Shown here piece by piece: positions 52,041 to 62,955 of a stretch of DNA of 64,000 bases. The DNA is from Edaphochlamys debaryana (lineage: Eukaryota > Chlorophyta > Chlorophyceae > Chlamydomonadales). Positions within the stretch are counted from its first letter, which is position 1. Each line of letters begins with the position of its first letter. The stretch spans positions 1 to 64,000 of the forward strand of contig JAEHOE010000002.1 in the NCBI GenBank assembly GCA_016858145.1, in the 5' to 3' direction. Both the position numbers and the translations under genes were made by a program. The notes below the pieces were generated by a model. The model was not told where the DNA came from, did no database searches, and saw only the letters and a program-made list of their open reading frames with translations.

Positions 52041-52266
52041 GTCGTCGCAGGCGCTCCGCATTGTTGATGGACCTGTCATATTGCGACGGCGCTGATCTGG
52101 CCGTCAGTGGCGAAGGAAACGGGCCGTCATGGGCCGTCCGAATACGGAAGCGATTCAGGTCGGCGTCTCCTGCCTTCACAGCCTGATAGTGACTATTGAA
52201 CACAATCATACGCATAGAATGCGAGCATCGTAGCACTTGATCTGTCTGCTGCGGCCAGTGTTAACA

Positions 52267-54872
52267 ATGGCCGCTCGCAAAGTCCTGGTCGACGTGCGGC
52301 CCATAGGAGCCCTGCAGCGCTACGCCCCGGCAGTATTGCCGTATCAGGTAGCCTCGACGGCTGCCGTGGATGGCGCAGTGTCGCATGGACTGGGAGTTAA
52401 ACTCGCGGCGATGCTCGGCGGAACCAGGCCGGACACGCTCCTCTTCAGACACGGCGAAGACGAGGACGTCGTCACAAAGAATGGTGAGCGCCAGTACTTC
52501 TTTTGACTACAATTTTGGGGCTCTCACTTGCATCCTTGGTCCGCAGGCAGCGGAATGTTAACGTCCGACCTGTCCGAGGTTGAGCAGACGCTCTTGGCAA
52601 TCCGTGATAACAAGATCACGGTTGAGCAGCTGAAGAACTTCAACAGCGAGGACTACCCCGTGTTCATCGTGAAAGCTGAGGCCCAGCGTGTTGTTGTGCG
52701 TGCCTTCGTGGACTCGTCGGCACCGGCAACTGTCCCTGCAGCGTGTGAAGACCTGAATGACGAGGCGCGGCCGCGGCCGTCTGCCCGCCTCAGCGAGGCT
52801 GGAGGTGCAAACACCGCGCCCAGTGCCGGCGCGCAGCCGCAGCAGTCGGAGCTGCCGTCGGGGATGACGACGGAGGTGAGGCCAGAGTAATTTATCTGTG
52901 GTACGCTGATGCATAAGGGCGACAGAACTTGCGAGAGCAGTGTTGCATCGCAGTTTGCACACATTGAGTACGCACGCCTCACAGTGCCTGGGCCTGCGGC
53001 GGGCTCTTAATGACCCTACATACTTGTGTTGTACAGGAGAGGCGATCGGTGACCCTAGTCGTTGTTATGGGGGGGGGGTCGATAGCCCTGTCGACCCCCC
53101 CGAGCACCTCACTCCCGGTTGTCCTGTATGCGTGCAGACTGGGCAGACTTCAGAGCAGCAGCCATCGGACGTGGCAGGCCAGGCAAAGCGGAAGCAACGG
53201 ACCCCTAAGCCGCCGGTCGCACTAACGGAGGATGAGGCGACGAGGGCGGAAGCGGTCAGGGCGTACGCCTCCATGATCCGGCGGTGGTTCGATGACGCCC
53301 TCATGAAGGGTGCGTGATTGAGAGGGCGGGGTGCAGGGGAGGTCACATGCGTTGCGCGGAAGTTTACATGCGCACCATGTCTTCTTCATCCAATTTCTGG
53401 GCAGGCTTCAAGATGTACGTGGTCTGGGTCCAGGGCTGCCCTCTCCGGGTCAAGGACGTGTGGCCTGAGCAGCAGAAGGGGAGGGGCAACTCCAGGGCCA
53501 AGCCCCCGCGCACGCTGAGCCCTGACCAGCTGGAGTCGGGCAAAGCCCTCTACATCGGCTTCACGGCTGTGTCAGGTACAAGCCACAGGCGCGTAGGTTA
53601 GTGCAGTCCTGCATTCACACACCTACATGTCACGTCATGTAGGGTACGTCGCGCACGAGCAGCTGAAGAAGGGCAGCACCTTCCCGTATGGGCAGTTCAG
53701 GCAGTACAAGGCGGTGTGCGAGAGCCTGGGTGGTGACAAGTGCAAGGCCGCGAAGCTATGGTCCTACCCGGGGCTCGCTGTCCACGCCCTGCCGACGGCA
53801 GTGTCTGCGTAAGTGCATGCCGTGGGCTGGGGCTGGGGCTGAGTTGCTCTCTGTCGTTGCCCTTACGAAGACAGAATTGCTCGTGCAGGATCCCCTCCCA
53901 GCTGTACGATACCCGCGCCAACGCCACCGCCGCTCAATCCATCGCCTGGTACGCGGCCGAGGAGGAGGCTGCGAACGCAGCGTATCCCAAGGTGAAGCCC
54001 GTGATGGACGTCCTGGCGGATCTGAAACAGCTGCAGGACAGGAAACGCTACCCGTGGTTTCGGTACGTGGACAGCGAGGCTGTCGAGTCCGAGGCGCGGC
54101 AGAAGCTGGGGGACAGGCTGAAGGACTCGCCGGAGGCCGAGCTGGCGCTGTAAGTTGATGGGCGTATGCGAACATTTGACATGCGGGTAGGCCAAACTTT
54201 CAGGCAACCGTACCTGCAGGCGGCACGTGCTCTTGGGGCTGAGCGCTCACCAGGCCAAACAGGTGCAGCTCCTGGAAACCTGGAAAGGTAGGTCCTAAGC
54301 TGCGCACTTGTGTCACGGCCAGTCGTTGGAAACTGGCCAGAGTCCTTCTCACGTGCAGAGCAAGTCGAGCCGGCAGCCAAGGAGTGCTACATGAGCGCGC
54401 CCCCCGCAGGCCTAGGGGGCCTGCGCCAGCCCGCCGCCCCGGCAGGGCCCAGAGCGCGTAAGTCTGAACGTTGATTGCTGGCCAATGTCGCATCCTTTAT
54501 ACCCTGCAGCTGCTGACTGCTGTCCGCCCCCTTCACCTACCGCGTTCAGAGGGAAAGCGGCGGGGGGACGAGGCCAAGGCGGCAGCCGCTCCGGCCGCCA
54601 AGAAGGCCAAGAAGGGGGTAACCGAAGGTACGTAGGTGAGCGTGGGCCCGTACATTGGGTGGGCACTGTAGAGAGGCTACAGCAACGGTGCACCTGTCCT
54701 TTCTGCAGAGTCGCTTGACATCACGCCCGGCATGGTGTCCAGTCGTAGCTACATAGCGCAGCTTCTGGGTGTTACCATGTCCAAGGTGCTGGTGTCTAAG
54801 GCGACGACTGTGCTCGACCCCACCCCCCAGCGCCAGCTGACGATCAAGGAGGCGATGATGAAGGCGGACTGA
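52267..54872 (+). CDS. unknown ten-exon basic protein of the CACTA
   Basis: Exons 52,267-52,483, 52,547-52,875, 53,138-53,309, 53,405-53,575, 53,643-53,808, 53,889-54,149, 54,220-54,287, about 54,359-54,460, about 54,551-54,628 and about 54,709-54,872; most phases agree. It starts MAARKVLVDVRPIGALQRYAP and ends LTIKEAMMKAD. It contains KRKQRTPKPPVALTEDEATRAEAVRAYASMIRRWFDDAL, GFKMYVVWVQGCPLRVKDVWPE, a Tyr/Trp-rich segment (WSYPGLAVHALP), a helical KQLQDRKRYPWFRYVD region and a Lys/Ala-rich AAKKAKKG tail. No domain was recognised. By position it may be the second CACTA product (the TnpA-like binder of subterminal repeats in plant EnSpm), which is inference only. Confidence 0.6.
52930..53105 (-). 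repeat. right arm of the 175-bp inverted repeat
   Basis: Carries GGCGGGCTCTTAATGACCCTACATACTTGTGTTGTACAGGAGAGGCGATCGGTGACCCTAGTCGTTGTT and then GGGGGTCGATAGCCCTGTCGACCCCC. It is the reverse complement of 51,865-52,040. In the unknown gene it lies inside the intron 52,876-53,137. Confidence 0.85.
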
Positions 54873-55407
54873 ACGAGTCGTCGTCGGGCTCGAGTGACGA
54901 GCGGCTGGGGCTGGGGGCTGGGGCTGGCGGCCGGGGCCGGCAGGCAGCGTCACCTGGGCTCCGCGGTGGTGGCGGGGGGCGGCACGGGAAGGCCCAGCGG
55001 AGCAGGCGGACGGGGCAGTGAGCAGGCCAGAGACTGGAGGGGCAGGCAGTGACAAGCACGTAGGTGCAGCACTGTGAAACGCGACTTGGGGTTGGCAGGT
55101 TGACGCGGGTGGGACGGAGACTGATGCTAAGCAAGGCAGGAGGCGTAGTTAATCAAGCGAGGCTGCATGCAGCAGGGGGAGGAGGGGGGGCAGCGAGGGG
55201 TGAAGCAAGCGAGGCTGCATGGGGCAGGCCGGGCTTGTTGGGGCAGGCGCAGGCGGGCGGGCGCAGGCGGGCGGGCGCAGGCAGGCGGGCGCAGGCGGGC
55301 AGGCGGGCAGGAGCAGGCGGGCCTGGGGAGCAGGCGGGCCTGGGGCGAAGGCAGGCAGGCTGATGCTGGTGGCCTGGGGCCAGTATCGTGTAATCCCGGT
55401 GGGAATT
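54873..55407. other. GC-rich spacer with short GGCGGGCGCA tandem repeats
   Basis: No gene. At about 55,240-55,335 the motif GCAGGCGGGCGG/GCAGGCGGGCCT repeats with a 10-19 bp period. Two blocks (TTAATCAAGCGAGGCTGCAT and GTGAAGCAAGCGAGGCTGCAT, at about 55,149 and 55,201) are a direct repeat. Confidence 0.6.
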
Positions 55408-55764
55408 GCTTCAGATGCTCTTCGGGCGGATGCTCTTCGGTTCTACTTCGGTTCGCTTTGGTGCTACTTCGGTTCTACTTCGGTTCTACTTCGGGGCTCT
55501 TCGGGCGGATGCTCTTCGGTTCTACTTCGGTTCGCTTCGGTTTCACTTCGGTTCGCTTCGGTTGTCACAAAATTCCCGAAGTAGAACCGAAGTACAACCA
55601 AAGAGACCCGAAGCGTAACCGAAGCGTAACCGAAGCACAACCCGAAGCACAACCGAAGCGCAACCGAAGCGCAACCGAAGCGTAACCGAAGCGTAACCGA
55701 AGCGCTGCCGGGGCTCCTACCCGAAGCACAACCGAAGAGAAACCGAAGCGCCGCCGCGAACGCA
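55408..55764. repeat. right subterminal CTTCGG/CCGAAG array, a large inverted repeat
   Basis: Up to about 55,567 the motif is CTTCGGTTCTA/CTTCGGTTCG in the plus sense. From about 55,577 it turns to CCGAAGTAGAACCGAAG and CCGAAGCGTAACC in the opposite sense. The two halves could pair into a stem of about 150 bp around TTGTCACAAAATTC. The apparent reading frames through it are artefacts. Confidence 0.85.
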
Positions 55765-55778
55765 CTTTTCCCAGAGTG
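55765..55778 (-). repeat. right terminal inverted repeat of the CACTA
   Basis: CTTTTCCCAGAGTG, the exact reverse complement of the left end. Confidence 0.92.
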
Positions 55779-55781
55779 TGT
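55779..55781. repeat. right target-site duplication TGT
   Basis: TGT directly after the right TIR, matching 44,754-44,756. The Tyr codon of the Rep frame starts at the last T. Confidence 0.88.
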
Positions 55782-57205
55782 ATTCATCGTGTCGTCACGG
55801 CAAGCACGTCAAGGGGCTATGTGATCGGCATGGCTGCACAATGGTCGATGGAGACTGCAGCATGGTATATCCTCGAGTGTTACGACGTTCTATGCGGTGG
55901 TTCGGGCGGCACGGAGCCTTCGCGTTACCTCGGTATGGTCCGAACCTGGTTTCTCAGAACCCAGCCACCTCCATGGCCTTCGGGGCTAATAATCATTTCA
56001 ACCTCCCTGTCGAGGTGGACCGCGACTTGACGGCAGAGGTGGACGCCGAGTTGATGAAGCCTGAAGGGGAACAGGACCCGGATATTGTGTTTCCAGTCTT
56101 GCAGTGCCCAGAGTTTCGAGCGATGCAGCGGTCGTACTACGCATGCAAGTATATTGGGAAATCGGTGCGATCGAGTCAAGCAGTTCAGCTTACCAAGGCG
56201 GTGGGCATCACTAACGCCTTCCTGACGTCGCCAGCTGGACGCAAGGCGGAACAAGCCAGCTGTTCTGGGTTGGGCGTCGTGTCTCGTCGGGCAGTGGGCA
56301 ACCTCATGGCTGCTGTCAACCGGATTACAGCAAGCTGCACGGTTGGTCTTACGATGGCGTCTTTGCTTCTCGACGGCAATGCGACGTTTTATTCCACGTT
56401 CGACAATTGCGGGATCGCCAGTGAAGCATACTCGGCTTCCTTCAGAGCTGCTGCTAACATCTCGGACGCGAGTGAGGGGCTGGCAGACACCCTCTTGGTT
56501 ATTGGGGATAACGCAGATGACAGCCCGACGCCTGTGCAAGTTGTTACTGAGGTGACACACTACACGCACAGAGGTCGTGAACTTCACGTGCTCTCAATGA
56601 GCCCCTATGTCGTCGCGATGCTGTACAAGGTCGTCAGGATCCCCAAGGGGAAAACAGCCACTTCTCTTCCCGACGAGAAAGTACGGCGTGCACATTTGTC
56701 TAACCGGGTTGAAGGAGAGATCCCTGCCGACGTCCCCTACTTCACCTGGGTTCCATTTGCACCGACGCACCCACTCTACTCCACGCACGCCCTGCGTAAG
56801 CGACCAAGACCCGCGTACGTTAAGTTCTATGGCAACGTCCCTCCTCGACCTCCTCCTGGGGAAGACACCGGCTCAGCTGCAGACGAGTATTACTCCTTCG
56901 TGCTGAGCATGTTTCGGGCGTACACTTTCGACGCGGCGCCACCAAGGAGGAGAGGCGAGTCATGGGGGGACGTGTTCCGACGTTGGCGGAATGAGGAACT
57001 GCCCCTCATTTCGAAAGTGAAGTCCATCGATACCTCCACTGCTCCAAACACGCCTCCGGTGCCGGACCTCGACTACCGCGCCTGCATTGAAAGTCTACTG
57101 GATGGGCTGCAACGCGAGCACGATCTGCGCCTTGCTGGGCGAGAGGAACGTAATCGTCTTCGTCGGAAACAACGTCGCATGGGTCGGTGGTCGGATTCTT
57201 CAGAT
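55781..57205 (+). pseudogene. Helitron Rep C-terminal part with the tyrosine motif
   Basis: Continues the Rep interrupted at 44,756 in the same frame: YSSCRHGKHVKGLCDRHGC is a Cys/His zinc-like stretch. NHFNLPVEVDRDLTAEVDAEL follows. MQRSYYACKYIGKSV holds the catalytic Tyr region (Y-x-x-K-Y-x-x-K, two Tyr as in Helitron Reps). Later, YVKFYGNVPPRPPP...YYSFVLSMFRAYTF and SWGDVFRRW match the Rep-helicase linker of Helitrons. The frame closes at 57,206-57,208. The helicase continues in another frame, by an intron I could not place or by a frameshift. Confidence 0.85.
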
Positions 57206-59849
57206 TGATGGTCCGTCTTTTGTGGAGGGCGACGAGGTCGATCCAGGGATTGGAGAGGACGAGGCCGCTGCTTACGTAGGAGAACGTCCTGGAGTGGATG
57301 ATCGATCGTCAGTCAGAGTCAGCCAGGCCGATCTGAGCCAGCGTGACCTCGACATCCGTTATGACCTGAATTTTGCTTCGGGCCATTACGCGATCGAGGC
57401 TGCCATGGCTGCACCGCAACCACTGCTGGATCCGACACGCGAGATTCAGCCCTCCAAGAACACGATCTCCGGCACGGGAGTGGTAACCACGGCGATCGCT
57501 AAAGCAGCGCTCCGACTTAAAAAGTTCAATCGCCTCGCTGCAGACGAGGGCTGGCTCGGGGCAGAGGATCCTGCATTCGCGGGATGCAAGCTTCGCCTTC
57601 GGCGCAATGGGACGGCTTTGTGCGTCGTGGTTACCCGTCCCGACGGCTCGGCAGACACGGTCTTGCCCCCTGGGCATCGCCCTCCGTTAGTGCTGCTTGA
57701 CAGACCACCGACCGTGGACGAGACCGTCCAAACGTTCACGCTGGCTGTGGATCAAGCCGTACCATTCATCTTATTTGCGGAGTATTTCAACAAGATGCGT
57801 GCAAAGACGTTGACGGATCGCGATCGACCACCACGGGTGATGGTGGTGGGCGCCGCTGGGTACGGCAAATCTCAATTCATTCATGCCCTTATTTGGTATT
57901 GCTTCCAGCACGGGGATTCAGATTGGGTGGCTACTTCCGCGTTCGCGTGGACGGCAGAGTTGAACTTCTCTTCGAAGCAACATCGCTCGTTCTCTACGCA
58001 TCATATGTTTGGCTTGCGACCACCAAACGGGACCTTCCAGAAGAAGGGCAGATACGCCCAGCGGGTAAGGCGTACAAAATCACGCTTCGTTGCATTTCCG
58101 CTTGCCGATCAAGCTTCCCCTTACAAGCATTCCCTTGCCCATGGCAGGTTAAACGCAACGTAGACGAGCATGCGATCTTCATCGACGAGATCGGGTACAA
58201 CAGCTTACAACACATGGGCTCTTGCAACATCGCGTGCGACCTGGTCTTGGACCCATATGAGCGCGTGGCTCCCACCAATCGAGGTATGGCGGCATTTAAA
58301 GGTCGTCCTTTCGCATTGGTCGGAGATGTGGCACGTACAGCCAATGGGCAGTCCAGTGTTTGCATTTTCGGACCGAGTACATCGGGATTCGAATATCACG
58401 CCACGCACAATGTTGCCTCCCAACGTCAACATTCCGGGCGCCGCTGTGGCTGTGGAAGAAGCGACGGGCAGCGACACCGAAGAGGCCCAGCCTTCGGCAA
58501 AGCGTGCCCGAGCCGTCGCGGCTGCAGTCGCGATGGCACACACTGGGAAGCCCACGACGGGTGCAGCTGTACAAGGAGCTGGGAACGCGACAAAGCCGAC
58601 GGCGCCAAAGCGAATGATGAAAGCAGACCGAAAGGTATGCACCGCTACGGTCAGAGGCTTCGAGGTTTACCGGGCCGTGGAGGACACCTTCTTGCTTAGC
58701 CAGCCACAGCGACAAGACAAGACCGACGCTGGGCGCCGGTTTGTTCGTTACGCCGGCCTGTTTAATGGGACAACGTGGGCGGACAAGTACAACACCGACA
58801 ACAACGTCAGCAAGGACTACGGCAAAGAGCGCGAACAGTTGGTGACCAAGCTGGTGGACGAACTCAACGAGCGTGCGCTAACGAGCCCGGAGGAATTACA
58901 GGGCCTGTCGGCCCATAACCCGCGGGTTGTCCTACAACGCAACGAACCACGCCATTTCATTAATACCGCCCTCATGAAGGCAGCAGCGATACATGCCAAG
59001 AAGCGACTTATTGTATGGAATGCAACGCATCAACGTGTGAAGGAACGACGCGGACGGGGGATAGCGACACCTCTGAATCGTGTGCAGGAGAGCAATTTCC
59101 TCGACCAAGCCGACAAACACTTCAACAACCTCACCAGTGATACTTGGTACTTTGAAGGAGGGCTGTTCTTACTGACCGATAGTGCGCAAGCTGATGCCGG
59201 AGTTGCACGCAACAACCTCGTCCGCGCCGTGGGGATCGTCCTGGATCCTGCAGAACAGCCGGACACTGGTGAGGGGGAAGCGTGGAGGTTGAAGTTCATG
59301 CCAAGAGCGGTGTAAGTAGAGCCCGTAGTAGCACAGGCGGACACGAACATCATGAAGGGACTGGACGTTCCCGGGGACTTTGGCCCAACTGTGTTCCCGG
59401 TGACTCCCATCATGTCCAGAAACTCACGTAGAATCAAGAGCGTCGCGAACAACGGAGAACCCGTCATGGTTTCAGCATATCGGAAGAACCTTCCCTTGAC
59501 AGATGCACTGGCCGTGACAGATTATTCTGTGCAAGGAGCGTCGTTTGGAAATGAATGTTGGATTGCTGATTTGCGTCCACCCCAGGGGGGTATTGATCGG
59601 GCATGTTTGTATGTACTGCTCACACGATACGCTTCAATGGACCACATCCGTCTGTTGGCGCCACTGTGGCGGAGGGGGGATACGGACGGAAGAAATCGAG
59701 TGATAGCAGCATTCGTTGCTGCTGCCAAAATTCCCGAGAATTTGCGTTGCGAGCGTCTGTTGTTGGAGCGGTCTGCAGCAGCGACGAGGAGGAAGAGGGC
59801 GGCCCTTTTCCGCCGTGCAAAGGCGTTGGTTGATGCTAGAAATGGGTAA
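57204..59849 (+). pseudogene. PIF1-like helicase domain of the Helitron
   Basis: The first block (to 58,064) has VMVVGAAGYGKSQFIHALIW (Walker A) and TSAFAWTAELNFSSKQHRSFSTHHMFGL (motif Ia). The intron 58,065-58,147 is in phase 0. Then come HAIFIDEIGYNSLQHMG (Walker B) and GRPFALVGDVARTANGQ (motif III). The frame changes near 58,370-58,420, after which GFEVYRAVEDTFLLSQPQRQ appears. A TAA at 59,313-59,315 interrupts FMPRAV-stop-VEPVVAQADTNIMKGL in one frame. The end has YRKNLPLTDALAVTDYSVQGASFGNECW and ACLYVLLTRYASMDHIRLL (motifs V/VI). The helicase unwinds the donor strand during rolling-circle transposition. This copy is damaged. Confidence 0.85.
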
Positions 59850-60289
59850 GCGTGGTGATGTTCCTACAGAACTGCATGGTCGCATGTAACGCGTACAGCG
59901 TCGATGAACACCCACGCCCAAGTGCCAGGGATAGAACTGTTTGACGCGCTAGCAAGTAAGGACGGCCGGCTTCTAGGGTGCCACTCCCGATCGTCCGCTC
60001 AAAGCGCCCCTCGGTGATACGCGCTCTCACATGCCCCGGCACTGGAAGACCGTAGCTCGGCCTGTGTATAGCGTACTTGGTACTCGGCCCCAAGGTGCAC
60101 CTGTCAACTTTAACCGCTTGCGCCGCTCACCTCGTCAGCGGCCAGGACACCCAGCCCCTATTCCCGATCCCCCCAGAGTGGGGGAAGCCCGGCTACTCCG
60201 GAGCTCCGAGGCTTGCCAGGCTATGGGTTGCAGGTAGACACCTCCTTCCGCGTCCAATCAGCGATTGCAGCTGTACAACGGCGATCACG
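59850..60289. other. region after the Helitron helicase; 3' end not found
   Basis: Contains GCGCTAGCAAGTAAGGACGGCCGGCTTCTAG and other CTAG sites, but no hairpin plus CTRR end convincing enough to call. No gene was recognised. Confidence 0.4.
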
Positions 60290-61220
60290 ATGTCGGTGCA
60301 GTCGCTCGCCGCGCCGATCGTGACGGCGCGACGTGAAGTCGTCCCGCGAAGTCCATACCCAACGGATTTGTCTGGCGCAAACCACTCAGGTTAGACGTCT
60401 TACCTTGGTTCTAACATACGACTGGGCTCCCTGTCGTTGTTTACAGACAGCCATAATGAAGGAACCGTTCTTGGACAGTGCACTCATGGCCGCGCCTGCT
60501 TTCATTCGCACTCTTCCTCGTCTTTTTAAACATAACCTGCTTATGATATCGCTCCAAGTAACGGCGGTGGCTGTGGTGGCAACGACGGTCGCCGACCTGA
60601 ACCCGACTCTGCTGTCTTTCAGTATGCATGACATTATCACATACGGGCCGATATCTGCTATAATCTGTCAGCAGCTAATGACCACGCGGAATGACTTGTG
60701 CGAGGAGACTCTGCACACCGTCCTACCCGTGGTCCAGAGCATCTTTGTCGCTTGCGATCCACTGTTCACCGAACCAGGAGATACTATCAGCGTTCTGCTC
60801 GTCACCGACGATAGGCCCGACCGTGGAGCGCGGGACCCGTGGAGCATTGGGGTGTTTGATGTTCACGGCACAGCTCTGCTTCTGCTGCCGGGATATGACT
60901 TGGCCAAGTACGCGGCACGCAACATCATGACGTGTGCGCGTGGGCCGCCTATGTATCCTGCGGGTGATGTCCGTAACCGGTTGTCACGATGTTACGTCTG
61001 GTACGAGGTCGTCGTGCTGTTGGCAGACGGCCGCAAAGTGGCTGTACGGATCGTGCACCCAACAAGCTGCTTTTTTTGCCCTGAGACTTCCACGGCCCAG
61101 GTTGTTTCCACAATTCTATCGGACGGTTTAATCGTTCCGGTCGGGCGGGCGCCAGTGCTGGGGAATGGCCAACTCGGACCGTATCTGCCAGTAGGCCCGG
61201 GCCCTTGGGTGCTTATGTAG
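60290..61220 (+). CDS. unrecognised two-exon protein
   Basis: Exon 1 from ATG at 60,290 (MSVQSLAAPIVTARREVV) to 60,389, an intron of 61 bp, then exon 2 from 60,451 (AIMKEPFLDSALMAAP) to a stop at 61,218-61,220; phases agree. It contains a hydrophobic stretch (LLMISLQVTAVAVVATTVA), ISVLLVTDD, DPWSIGVFDVHGTALLLLPGYDLAKYAARNI and CYVWYEVVVLLADGRKVAVRIVHPT. I do not recognise it. The alternation of beta-like strands and its compact size suggest a globular protein. It could be Helitron cargo or a host gene just outside. Confidence 0.5.
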
Positions 61221-62163
61221 CTGAGGGTAGCTCATGTTCGCAGCTGAACCCGACTCGGGAGCAAGTAGACTTCGTGCGCGCCCTGAGGAACGTTGTTTGC
61301 TGCAAGGGAGTGATTGCAGGGGGGCCTTGGCATCATGCTGCGGGTGCCCTCGCGAACTGGGGTCGCACCAACCCGTGGCGGAACTGGCATTTGGTGCTGT
61401 CACACGCAGTGATCGTGAGCCTCTGCACGACGGACGCCCTTGTGAACTCTGATGTAATTACAGCCGGGTCGCGTTGACTTGCCCCATTCCCTGTTGGAGA
61501 GCAGACCAGGGGTTACCCCTAAGCGTGCATGTGCGTGGCCAGCACAACTTGAAATCCAGCAGTCGCTTCTGCATTGACAGACTCAAGGGAGACACTACTG
61601 CTGCACCGACCCATAACGGTCTCGTGGCTGTGCTGGTAACACAACGCCCGTCACACACGTGACAACTCCGGCTCGGGGCGGTGTACCCGTCTGCACATTG
61701 TGTCTCACGGGAAGTCTCTCCCTTGACTCCGGTAAGCGAGTTGGCACCACCGTTGTTGAGGGCGAGGATGGCTCGCTCAGTTGCGGTTCGTCTCCAGGCA
61801 TTCCGTCTCTGCACTGCGAGAACGCAGATGGGGAAGCTCACTCGGCACTGCTGCGAACCCTTCACTCGGCGAATTCCCGACGGATACACATCGGCGCTGC
61901 TAGCGATGAACCTAGAGGGGCACTTGTGGGCCGACGATAAGACAACGCGGTTACTATTCACGCGATATAGACTGTGGTTGAAGTACAACATTGCAGCCTT
62001 TCAGGCCATACATGGGCACATCCAAAGCATCGCTGATGACGGGGCGGCTATGAATCCCTGGCCACACAATCATCGCGACCGATTAATTAACCCTCCCTCC
62101 AGAGCCCGGTATCAGCCGTGTTGCGACCTGGGCTACGACCATGTCTGCCACGAAGTGCGCTGA
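61221..62163 (+). other. possible exons of an unrecognised gene
   Basis: Frame 61,205-61,477 (QLNPTREQVDFVRALRNVVCC) and frame 61,681-62,163 (ALLAMNLEGHLWADDKTTRLLFTRYRLWLKYNIAAFQ) have plausible amino-acid composition but no clear splice joins, start or known domain. They could belong to the gene ending at 61,220 or to a separate one. Confidence 0.25.
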
Positions 62164-62955
62164 CACGCTGTAGTGGGTGGCACCACGGGGATGCCAGCTC
62201 ATCCCTGAGTGCGGGCCTGCGACGTTCCAACTGAAAGAGGTGAAACTCCTTGCCTTCCAGTATTCTCGAGCGAAGCGTGGGGGCATGACCTTCTGGTATT
62301 ACAGAACGACAAACACAACGACACACGCTTCCGACGCGTGGATTCATGGCGCGTCCCGCTGCCAAATCGGACTCTGCAGACCCTCGACTCCCCACCCCTG
62401 CCTCACCATCTGTCGTAGACTGTGCACTGGAGGCTGCAATTTAGAATACTCATTCCCACCCTCTGGAGGCTTCTAGAGGGTCAGGGTGGTGAAAGACGCA
62501 CCTAATGGGCCCTTGCGTCCCCTCGACGATGCAACGCCTGGCGACGTTAATCGCGCTATCCCCTGATGCCAAAACGTCCAACCCCGCTGCACTGAATAAT
62601 CCGGAGCCCACCGGCAAGCTACCCTACAATCCAACCGCTATAATGCCCCTGACACATGCGGACGTCGTCGTCCATCAGCTACATGGCCGACTTTTAGGGT
62701 CGCGGTCGTCCGGGTAGGCCGCGAGTTGAGGGCGGGTACCGTCCTATGGAATGGCAGCTCGTGCAATTGTCTGCAGCACTACCTCGTCCGGCCCCAACAC
62801 TGGCTGCAGTGCCAGCTCTGGAAGACGCGTACGTGCGTAGCCGTCCATCCGCTCCGCGAATTTCCGCACGCGAGGTCGCAGCGCCTGAGGCCGCCCGGGG
62901 CCCCCAAGGCTCCAGACGCCAGGTGCCACAGAGCGCCCATACAGCAACTCCCCGC
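62164..62955. other. no supported gene
   Basis: Short frames only (for example 62,505-62,717 plus), no motif. An imperfect CACCCTCTGGAGGCTTCTAGAGGGTCAGGGTGG inverted repeat lies at about 62,457-62,489. Confidence 0.4.

Larger units (their letters stand above)
44757..55778 (+). mobile_element. CACTA (EnSpm-type) DNA transposon, 11,022 bp, nested in the Helitron Rep
   Basis: Left end CACTCTGGGAAAAG and right end CTTTTCCCAGAGTG are perfect 14-bp inverted repeats, flanked by TGT on both sides. Inside both ends are arrays of CTTCGG/CCGAAG motifs, the subterminal repeats to which CACTA transposases bind. The cargo on the plus strand is a tnp2-like transposase N-terminal region (45,454-47,402), acidic exons, a 2-oxoglutarate/Fe(II) dioxygenase (to 50,715) and an unknown ten-exon gene (52,267-54,872). 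The host reading frame is contiguous once the element and one TGT are removed. No DDE catalytic core was seen, so movement may need a partner element. Confidence 0.93.
38089..59849 (+). mobile_element. Helitron with OTU, PHD, chromodomain, Rep and helicase modules, interrupted by a CACTA insertion
   Basis: Left part 38,089-44,756 and right part 55,779-59,849 form one plus-strand multi-exon gene region. The right part continues the Rep frame of the left part exactly if the CACTA and one TGT duplication are taken out. Modules in order: OTU-like protease, acidic/RG-rich linker, PHD finger, chromodomain, Cys-rich domain, Rep (HUH) and PIF1-like helicase. Two in-frame stops (44,255 and 59,313) and two unexplained frame changes in the helicase mean this copy is probably inactive. 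Element ends (5' TC, 3' CTRR plus hairpin) were not identified, so limits given are those of the coding region. Confidence 0.85.

Noticed and set aside
55167..55787. Frames of FYFGSL/ASVALRLRFG-type peptides on both strands
   Set aside because: They read the right subterminal repeats of the CACTA in sense and antisense.
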